A stretch of 10,108 nt of DNA from Candidatus Heimdallarchaeota archaeon (GTDB taxonomy: Archaea > Asgardarchaeota > Heimdallarchaeia > Hodarchaeales > LC-3), in NCBI GenBank assembly GCA_027364495.1, contig DAHXPE010000122.1, positions 1 to 10,108 on the forward strand. The letters run 5' to 3'. Under the pieces are notes generated by a model that saw only the letters and a list, made by a program, of their open reading frames with translations, searched no databases and was not told where the DNA came from. A program made the translations under genes and the position numbers. Below are positions 5,497-10,108 of this stretch, one piece after another. Position 1 is the stretch's first letter. Each line of letters starts with the position of its first letter.

Positions 5497-6852
5497 TTAC
5501 ATATGTCGTAGTTTTAGCCCATCTAAGACTAATCGTACTTTACTCACTCTGTTTTTGCCCATTGCTTTGAAAGCTGCTTTCATAGCTTTTGGCTTTTGTA
5601 CAACTTTTTTATCAGTTGAAGTCCAGCCTTTTTCAGTTAGCATTTCCTTAAGCACATCATTGATGAGGACTGGATATTTACTAAATACTCTTGGGTTAGA
5701 CATAATCGAATCAACTTTCTTGAATCGTTTCATGTCTTTATAAAAGTAAGATTTTTGAATATTCTTGTTATAAATACTTAAACCATTTTCTGTGACATTA
5801 TTTTTCTTAATAGCGGTTGTTATTGAATCAGCAGCAATTATACCTGAGGCAATTGCATAGTTCATACCATTAATAGCCATACCATTGGAGAGTAAAAAAC
5901 CAGCAGCATCACCTATAAGCACAGCGCCACCGTGATAAATTTTTGGAAGAGCTTTATAACCACCATGTGGAATTAAATGAGCCCCATACTCGAGTTGTTG
6001 GCCATCACGAATCATTGATTGAACCCAGGGATGATTTTTAAATTCATCATATATTTGATAGGTATGCATTCCTTCTTTAATGCTTTCAAGTTCAATAACA
6101 ACCCCTAATGAAATTGATTCTTTGTTAGTATAGAGGAAACCACCTGCTCGTGCACCATTCTGGTGAATGCCAGAAACTATTTCATAAGCAGCACCTTCTT
6201 TGTCATCAGCAAGATTAAAACGTTGTTGAATAGTTTCTTTTGGTAAATAAAGAACCTCTTTAATACCAAGCATATAGCTATGCTTTTCAAGTGGTGCAAC
6301 ATTTGGTTTTTTCTGAGGTTTTAAACCATGATCAATGGCTAATCGAGAGGTTGCTCCATCAGCAAGAACAACAACTTTAGCTCTAAATTCATCACCGTTT
6401 TGAACAATACCAACAATTTGTTTAGGATTACTTTTGTCAAAAAGGAGTTCTGAAACTGTAATACCAGAATAGACATCAGCTCCGGCTTCAGTAGCTTTTT
6501 TTGCTAACCAAGGATCAAATCTAGCTCGAAGAACCATGTGACCATTGTAAGGAGGTTTTCCCCATTCTTGTACTCGCATATCTAGAAAAGTTGCGTCTTC
6601 TTTAGAAAGGAAACCAACACCACTCCTTACAACAAAGCGTTCTACTGGGGCTTCTTCGTACCATTTGTCACCGAGAATTTTTGCTAAGTCATTTCCCCAC
6701 AATACGCCACCTGACATGTTTTTGGAACCAATTGGTTCGCCACGATCCACTAATAATACTGAATTACCATTTTTAGCCAATCTTATTGCTGCTGAACTGC
6801 CAGCTACACCGGCTCCAATAACAATAGCATCATATTCAGTCTTTATGCTCAT
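5497..6852 (-). CDS. fixC: FixC-type ETF:quinone oxidoreductase flavoprotein
   Basis: A protein of 451 residues of the geranylgeranyl reductase/FixC flavoprotein superfamily. The N-terminal Rossmann motif is Gly13-x-Gly15-x2-Gly18, with Asp36 closing the fold to bind the FAD ribose. KNMSGGVLWG (44-53) is the usual FixC-type stretch. ARFDPWLAKKA (110-120), VLADGATS (162-169) and the second FAD motif LIGDAAG (312-318) follow in the expected order. The C-terminal 80 residues are basic and helical, and a [4Fe-4S] domain is absent because FixX supplies it. The enzyme takes electrons from electron-transfer flavoprotein and passes them to membrane quinone. In fixABCX/EtfABCX complexes it is part of a bifurcating machine that also reduces ferredoxin. 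Here fixA and fixB are not adjacent, so the ETF must come from elsewhere. Geranylgeranyl reductase is the main alternative, but the fixX partner argues against it. The promoter is probably at 6877-6886. Confidence 0.92.
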   Translation of the reverse strand: MSIKTEYDAIVIGAGVAGSSAAIRLAKNGNSVLLVDRGEPIGSKNMSGGVLWGNDLAKILGDKWYEEAPVERFVVRSGVGFLSKEDATFLDMRVQEWGKPPYNGHMVLRARFDPWLAKKATEAGADVYSGITVSELLFDKSNPKQIVGIVQNGDEFRAKVVVLADGATSRLAIDHGLKPQKKPNVAPLEKHSYMLGIKEVLYLPKETIQQRFNLADDKEGAAYEIVSGIHQNGARAGGFLYTNKESISLGVVIELESIKEGMHTYQIYDEFKNHPWVQSMIRDGQQLEYGAHLIPHGGYKALPKIYHGGAVLIGDAAGFLLSNGMAINGMNYAIASGIIAADSITTAIKKNNVTENGLSIYNKNIQKSYFYKDMKRFKKVDSIMSNPRVFSKYPVLINDVLKEMLTEKGWTSTDKKVVQKPKAMKAAFKAMGKNRVSKVRLVLDGLKLRHM

Positions 6853-6876
6853 GCTGTTATCACGACTGTTAATAGG

Positions 6877-6886
6877 AATAAAATAA
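6877..6886 (-). promoter_or_regulatory. TATA-like element of the fixCX operon
   Basis: TTATTTTATT on the minus strand lies 25-34 bp upstream of the fixC ATG. This predicts a leaderless or nearly leaderless transcript and fits the lack of a ribosome binding site before fixC. Confidence 0.4.
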
Positions 6887-7339
6887 CTTGTTTAATCTAA
6901 TGTTTATTAATTATTTTAGTAAAAAGACCTTAATGACTAGTAACCAGATCTAAATCTTACGCCTTTACTAAATTAACCTGTAAATTTTACTCATTTAAAC
7001 CTTTTTTTTCGTAATTTATATTAGTTTTAACTTAAAGCAATTTGCCTTAAATAAAAAATTTACACTTAAAAATGTGTTTGTTTAACCTAATAAATCTCTT
7101 AATATTAGTTAATTAACTTAAAGGCTAGGAAAATCTGTTTTTATTAATTTTTATAAATTTCAATTTTTTAATAGTGAAAATAAAGAAAATTATCGTGTAA
7201 AAAATCCAGTCCAATGAGAGAAATTGATTACGATTTCATGCTGATAGTGAGTTTTCAAAAAAAGATTTTTTTACTGATAACATATAAAAATTTAAAAACT
7301 TTAGATTTTGAAATATATCTCTAATAAACCAATAAAAGT

Positions 7340-7382
7340 CGATAATTTTACCTTAAGGTCACTCTTACTAGTAAAATTATTG
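7340..7382. repeat. 12-bp inverted repeat with nested palindrome
   Basis: ATAATTTTAC (7342-7351) pairs perfectly with GTAAAATTAT (7371-7380); a G-T and a C-G pair extend the stem to 12 bp. The 19-nt loop region contains most of the 10-bp palindrome ACCTTAAGGT (7350-7359) and overlaps TTACTAGTAA (7365-7374). This density of symmetry suggests protein binding or RNA structure. Confidence 0.4.
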
Positions 7383-7427
7383 CATAAGATTTAAATATTA
7401 GTATAAAAATACATTTTTTAGAAAATA

Positions 7428-7445
7428 CCATGTTTATTGACATGG
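7428..7445. repeat. 6-bp hairpin CCATGT/ACATGG
   Basis: CCATGT (7428-7433) and ACATGG (7440-7445) are separated by 6 nt. It is a short stem but GC-richer than its surroundings. It lies just before the next inverted repeat. Confidence 0.25.
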
Positions 7446-7456
7446 AATAAATAGCA

Positions 7457-7487
7457 TTTTAAAGAATCAGAACAAAATTCTTTAAAA
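7457..7487. promoter_or_regulatory. 11-bp inverted repeat at the zinc-ribbon gene promoter
   Basis: TTTTAAAGAAT (7457-7467) and ATTCTTTAAAA (7477-7487) form a perfect repeat around a 9-nt centre. The right arm runs into the A-rich stretch just before the TATA-like box at 7491-7499. A protein bound here would compete with, or recruit, the basal factors. It is a good operator candidate. Confidence 0.4.
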
Positions 7488-7490
7488 AAA

Positions 7491-7499
7491 CTATATTAG
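7491..7499 (+). promoter_or_regulatory. TATA-like box CTATATTAG of the zinc-ribbon gene
   Basis: CTATATTAG preceded by seven As lies 27-35 bp upstream of ATG 7526, as expected for a leaderless archaeal transcript. The same 9-mer occurs at 8077-8085 upstream of transcription factor B. Confidence 0.5.
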
Positions 7500-7525
7500 A
7501 ATAAAGCAATTAGGAAAGAAACAAA

Positions 7526-7810
7526 ATGGTTGATGATAAATCCGAATTATCAAAAGAATTGATGGAAGCAGTTAAAAATACTGATAAAATGGAGCATGTT
7601 GAAACACATACAACAAAGTCAGAAGTGGCATTAAAGTTGAAATGTGGAAAATGCGGTGTTTTACAGGAATTTGCTGTTCACCATGATTTAATGATGGAAT
7701 TACAGGATGATAAAAAGACACTGAAATGTGCTCATGAAGAATGTGATTACACTGAAGCTGTTCCTTCTCACTGTAGTGAAGTAATGAGTCCCTTTATCAC
7801 TGGAAATTAA
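7526..7810 (+). CDS. small zinc-ribbon-like protein of unknown function
   Basis: A protein of 94 residues. I do not recognise a named family. The N-terminal 33 residues are charged and probably helical. Then Cys40-Gly-Lys-Cys43-Gly forms one zinc knuckle. About 24 residues later Cys68-Ala-His70-Glu-Glu-Cys73 provides the second pair; the second half is thus CxxxxC with a His inside rather than the usual CxxC. His82 and Cys83 lie near the C terminus and could also take part. The spacing fits a single zinc ribbon binding nucleic acid or protein. No membrane segment or signal peptide is seen. The gene stands alone, with its own promoter and inverted repeats upstream and a T7 tract downstream. 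Its neighbour is transcription factor B, but separate promoters argue against one operon. Confidence 0.75.
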   Translation: MVDDKSELSKELMEAVKNTDKMEHVETHTTKSEVALKLKCGKCGVLQEFAVHHDLMMELQDDKKTLKCAHEECDYTEAVPSHCSEVMSPFITGN

Positions 7811-7839
7811 TTGACTATTAATTTAAGATAATTTCTAAA

Positions 7840-7848
7840 CTTTTTTTA
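7840..7848 (+). terminator. T7 terminator after the zinc-ribbon gene
   Basis: A run of seven Ts (7841-7847) about 31 bp after the stop codon is a typical archaeal termination tract. Confidence 0.45.
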
Positions 7849-7931
7849 CGCTTCCTCATTATTATGAATCCAGAATAATTTTCTGATACCTTTATTAACT
7901 ATGAAAAAATAAAATGCTTTTCAAATTTCAA

Positions 7932-7959
7932 TCTTCGTTTACTAAATTTAGTAAGAAGA
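7932..7959. repeat. 16-bp perfect palindrome within a longer inverted repeat
   Basis: TTACTAAATTTAGTAA (7939-7954) is perfectly symmetric. It is flanked by TCTTC on the left (7932-7936, separated by GT) and GAAGA on the right (7955-7959). It lies about 120 bp upstream of the TATA-like box of transcription factor B and about 130 bp after the zinc-ribbon gene. Its half-site TTACTAAATT recurs at 271-280 and 6965-6974. The rest of the 7849-8147 spacer shows only the promoter. Confidence 0.4.
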
Positions 7960-8076
7960 ACTTTGATAACAAAATAGCTTTAAAAAAAGGAAATTTTTAC
8001 TCGTAAATTCATCCAGACTCATTTTAGAACCTATTTTGATAAATTAAACAATTTTTAATATTTGCGGGTACTTTTT

Positions 8077-8085
8077 CTATATTAG
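8077..8085 (+). promoter_or_regulatory. TATA-like box CTATATTAG of transcription factor B
   Basis: This is the same 9-mer as at 7491-7499. By the same spacing, transcription would start near 8105-8112, downstream of the ATG at 8094. The leader would run about 36-43 nt to GTG 8148 and contain GGAG at 8131-8134. Confidence 0.45.
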
Positions 8086-8147
8086 TTATTAAATTGCATT
8101 TAATTTTAGTTTTAGTATACATTAGTTTTTGGAGTTTGAACTGGAAA

Positions 8148-9128
8148 GTGTACAGCAACCCCGACGAAAATACTGTTGATAACATCCAAACTTGCTCAGA
8201 ATGTAATTCCACTGATATGATTGTTGATCCATCTCGTGGAGAAAAGGTTTGTGCAAATTGTGGTTTAGTGCTTGAATCTCGTATTATCGATCAGAGTCAA
8301 GAATGGAGAGCTTATAATTCTGAAGAAGAAAACGATAGAGCAAGGGTTGGCTCCCCTGCAAATAATATGATCGCAGATTTTGGTTTACGAACTCATATTT
8401 CAAATATCAGTTTTGATGCAAATGGTACTCGTTTAACATCGGAAAAGCGTTATGAGTTTACCAGACTAAGTCGTCTTGATAATCGCTCCCGCCAAGGAGA
8501 AATACGTAACCTCCGCATTGCATTAAAGGAACTACAACGAATAAAAAGTCAACTAGAACTTCCTGAAGGAATTGGTCAATCAGCTTCCCTGATATATCGT
8601 AGAGCTTTGAAAAAAGACCTTGTTCGAGGAAGATCTATAGATGGTATCATCGCTGCTTCAGTTTATCTTGCTTGTCGAACTGCTGGTATTCCATTTACCC
8701 TTAAAGATATTCAGCCTGCATGTTCGAATATTTCCCCTAAAGAATTAGGAAGATCTGTACGAATTCTTATTCGGGATCTTAATTTAAGACCCGCAAATAA
8801 TGATTTTATATCGCTTATTCACCGTTTAGGAGAACAATTAGAACTCAATATGGAAGCTCGAACATTAGCATCTGTTATTATTGAAAAAGCAAAGTTAGCA
8901 GGTATTACTGTCGGCAAAAACCCTATGAGTGTTTCAGCTGCGGCTTTATACATTGCTGGTGTAAAAACAGGGCAGAGAAGAACTCAATTAGATATGGCCG
9001 CAGCAGCAAAAACGACTCCAGTAACCATTAGAAATAGATTTAAAGAATTAACTGATATTTTAGAATTAGAACCAATAAAAATAAAACGTGGCCCAGCTAC
9101 AAGCGTCTTGCAAAAATATTTTGCATAA
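8148..9128 (+). CDS. tfb: transcription factor B (TFB/TFIIB), archaeal initiation factor
   Basis: TFB joins the TATA-bound TBP, contacts the BRE and recruits RNA polymerase. From GTG 8148 the protein has 326 residues, close to the usual 300-320. A zinc ribbon lies at Cys16-x2-Cys19 and Cys35-x2-Cys38 and binds the polymerase dock. The B-finger/linker segment follows (QSQEWRAYNSEEENDRARVGSP). Two cyclin folds then fill about 115-207 and 212-305, with typical stretches DGIIAASVYLACR and SVSAAALYIAGV; the helix-turn-helix TTPVTIRNRFKEL, near residue 290 onwards, reads the BRE. An ATG at 8094 would add 18 residues with a hydrophobic start (LILVLVYISFW), unlike any TFB. It would also lie upstream of the predicted transcript start, so I prefer GTG 8148. 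Many archaea have several TFBs; whether this is the housekeeping copy is unknown. Confidence 0.93.
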   Translation: MYSNPDENTVDNIQTCSECNSTDMIVDPSRGEKVCANCGLVLESRIIDQSQEWRAYNSEEENDRARVGSPANNMIADFGLRTHISNISFDANGTRLTSEKRYEFTRLSRLDNRSRQGEIRNLRIALKELQRIKSQLELPEGIGQSASLIYRRALKKDLVRGRSIDGIIAASVYLACRTAGIPFTLKDIQPACSNISPKELGRSVRILIRDLNLRPANNDFISLIHRLGEQLELNMEARTLASVIIEKAKLAGITVGKNPMSVSAAALYIAGVKTGQRRTQLDMAAAAKTTPVTIRNRFKELTDILELEPIKIKRGPATSVLQKYFA

Positions 9129-9160
9129 ATCATTTTTTAAAACCGAATATAGATCAATCG

Positions 9161-9179
9161 TTTTTCTTCAATTTTTTTA
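9161..9179 (+). terminator. T-rich terminator after transcription factor B
   Basis: T5, CTTCA and T7 lie 33-51 bp after the stop codon. They separate transcription factor B from the next gene, which has its own leader and ribosome binding site. Confidence 0.45.
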
Positions 9180-9288
9180 TCAAATTTCCTAAGAACAAGT
9201 ACAGAAAACTGTTTTTCTAACCACAACAGGTATTATAAAATAATTCTGTAGTTTTTAACTTATGCTTAAAATGGTATTCAAATAATAC

Positions 9289-9307
9289 TTTCCTTTGTAA
9301 AAGGAAA
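9289..9307. repeat. 8-bp inverted repeat TTTCCTTT-GTA-AAAGGAAA
   Basis: Perfect 8-bp arms around GTA lie 64-82 bp upstream of the kinase start, just before a TATA-like TTGATTAATTTTTAG (about 9308-9322). It is a candidate operator or hairpin; nothing else shows its role. Confidence 0.35.
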
Positions 9308-9354
9308 TTGATTAATTTTTAGGAATCCATTTTTGATAAATTAATTGTTCTATC

Positions 9355-9360
9355 GAGGTC
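9355..9360 (+). promoter_or_regulatory. ribosome binding site of the UPF0200 gene
   Basis: GAGGTC lies 10 nt before ATG 9371. It supports this start and a transcript with a leader. Confidence 0.5.
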
Positions 9361-9370
9361 CAATAATAAA

Positions 9371-9976
9371 ATGAAAATTATTGTTTTGACTGGATTAACA
9401 GGTTCTGGAAAGTCCTCTATTAGTTCTCCTACAACTACAAAATATGACTTACCAATTCTTGAAACAGGTGATATAGTCTATGAGACTGTAAAAGAAAGAG
9501 GATTGGAAATAACCCCTGAAAATATTAAAACCGTGTCTGTGGAGGCTAAAAAAATTAGTGATGCTTTTTTTACTGAAAAATTAGTTGAAAAAGCTAGAAA
9601 ATTATATTCGGACAAACCTGCAATTTGTGTCTCTGGTGTTCGTGCAGTTTCTGAAGTAGAATTTTTAAGAAAAGAATTCGGACATAAAAATGTCATAGTA
9701 ATTGGTTTTCATGCATCTCAAGATACACGATTTCATCGGTTAGGTAACGAGGACAGGAAATTACATAGTGGAGCTAAAGCGGCTGAAGATGCAGCCCTTC
9801 TTAATATTGACGATTTTCTAGCTCGTGAGATAAAAGAACTTGGATTCGGTATTGGTTCGGTTTTTGCTCTAGCTGATATAATTATTAGTAACGATGACAA
9901 AAATTATCCGTATCTAACCGTAAACCATAATCAATTTATATTTGAAGCTGTCGTTAAAAGATTTATTGATAGCTAA
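9371..9976 (+). CDS. UPF0200-family P-loop nucleotide kinase
   Basis: A protein of 201 residues, normal for this archaeal family related to dephospho-CoA and adenylate kinases. The Walker A loop is Gly8-Leu-Thr-Gly-Ser-Gly-Lys14-Ser15. LPILETGDIV (27-36) carries Asp34 of the acceptor-site GD-I/V motif. VSGVRAVSEVEFLR (87-100) is the family's Walker-B-like region, HASQDTRFHRL (114-124) the lid-proximal stretch, and ELGFGIGSVFALAD (156-169) the highly conserved C-terminal signature. The segment right after the P-loop (SISSPTTTKYD) is unusual, since relatives normally continue with a hydrophobic helix; I see no frame change that would repair it. The substrate is not established for most members. 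The gene is monocistronic, downstream of transcription factor B on the same strand, with its own ribosome binding site. Confidence 0.88.
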   Translation: MKIIVLTGLTGSGKSSISSPTTTKYDLPILETGDIVYETVKERGLEITPENIKTVSVEAKKISDAFFTEKLVEKARKLYSDKPAICVSGVRAVSEVEFLRKEFGHKNVIVIGFHASQDTRFHRLGNEDRKLHSGAKAAEDAALLNIDDFLAREIKELGFGIGSVFALADIIISNDDKNYPYLTVNHNQFIFEAVVKRFIDS

Positions 9977-9987
9977 AAGTAAATAAT

Positions 9988-10019
9988 TAATTTTTTAAAT
10001 TTTTTTTATTAATTTTTTT
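9988..10019. terminator. T-rich tract after the UPF0200 gene
   Basis: Three plus-strand T-runs (6, 8 and 7 Ts) follow the kinase stop codon within 45 bp, making a strong plus-strand terminator. The tract also separates this gene from the convergent minus-strand gene that ends at 10018. Confidence 0.5.
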
Positions 10020-10108
10020 ATTCTTTTAGTTGTTCTTTTATTTGAGGCATAAATAGTTCAATATAATTCGTTTTATGATAACCAGAGACAAACATTGGTT
10101 CTCGAAAT
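10018..10108 (-). CDS. 3' end of a minus-strand gene (cut by window edge)
   Basis: The minus strand reads open from the window edge to a TAA at 10018-10020. It gives 29 residues: FREPMFVSGYHKTNYIEL, then FMPQIKEQLKE at the C terminus. The composition looks like protein, with mixed charge and a helix-like charged end. The GC content rises exactly where this reading begins, beyond the T-rich terminator. I cannot name the family from so few residues. Confidence 0.5.
   Translation of the reverse strand, partial: FREPMFVSGYHKTNYIELFMPQIKEQLKE

Larger units (their letters stand above)
6887..7525. other. long spacer with several inverted repeats between divergent genes
   Basis: No convincing ORF. 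The left part holds TTACTAAATT at 6965-6974 with an inverted relative TTTAGTAAA near 6915-6923, on the fixC side, and the direct repeat TTAACTTAAAG (near 7028 and 7114). The right part holds three inverted repeats in a row (7340-7382, 7428-7445, 7457-7487) ahead of the zinc-ribbon gene. No tRNA or known RNA family is recognisable. Confidence 0.45.

Noticed and set aside
8094..8147. Signal peptide or membrane anchor on transcription factor B
   Set aside because: It depends on the ATG 8094 start, which is probably upstream of the transcript start. Basal transcription factors are soluble.
9400..9445. Local double frameshift after the P-loop of the UPF0200 kinase
   Set aside because: The odd segment SISSPTTTKYD suggested one, but neither alternative frame gives a more family-like sequence, and no homopolymer marks a slip.

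Overview
This AT-rich window (roughly 30% GC by eye) is almost certainly archaeal chromosome. It encodes a full transcription factor B, a UPF0200-type P-loop kinase, TATA-like promoters in front of most genes, and GAGGT/GGTGA ribosome binding sites only where a leader or an internal operon gene needs one. The low GC, the roomy intergenic regions and an ETF:quinone oxidoreductase pair would fit an Asgard lineage (Heimdall- or Loki-like). That placement is inference, and nothing here proves it. I see no tRNA, rRNA, CRISPR array, transposase or integrase.

Layout. Positions 1-34 hold the possible 5' end of a minus-strand gene. A stand-alone nucleotidyltransferase-fold protein (357-1184, +) follows, ending 5 bp before a 20-bp perfect palindrome and facing a doubtful small minus-strand ORF. 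An 880-bp non-coding stretch (1401-2276) carries promoter-like and hairpin-forming sequence and leads into an MFS transporter (2277-3521, +). Next is a divergent pair: a small heat-shock protein Hsp20 (3775-4210, -) and an ArsR-like winged-helix regulator (4346-5098, +). Their shared promoter contains two near-identical palindromes on the TATA elements. Then comes a minus-strand operon fixC-fixX (6852 to 5174), an ETF:quinone oxidoreductase flavoprotein and its ferredoxin, without the electron-transfer flavoprotein genes fixAB. After a 670-bp gap rich in inverted repeats come a 94-residue zinc-ribbon protein (7526-7810, +), transcription factor B (8148-9128, +) and the UPF0200 kinase (9371-9976, +). 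The 3' end of another minus-strand gene (10018-10108) closes the window.

How it works together. The clearest unit is the heat-shock module. Its architecture matches the known Phr/Hsp20 arrangement of Thermococcales: a winged-helix repressor next to the chaperone gene, with operators over both promoters, suggesting autoregulated heat-shock control. The Hsp20 gene appears frameshifted at a run of seven Gs on its coding strand. The frame in front of that run, starting at 4210 with a well-placed ribosome binding site, encodes a Trp/Phe/Gly/Pro-rich arm typical of small heat-shock proteins. Removing one G would join it to the alpha-crystallin domain. The fixCX pair would feed electrons from electron-transfer flavoprotein into the quinone pool. 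The remaining genes look like separate transcription units.
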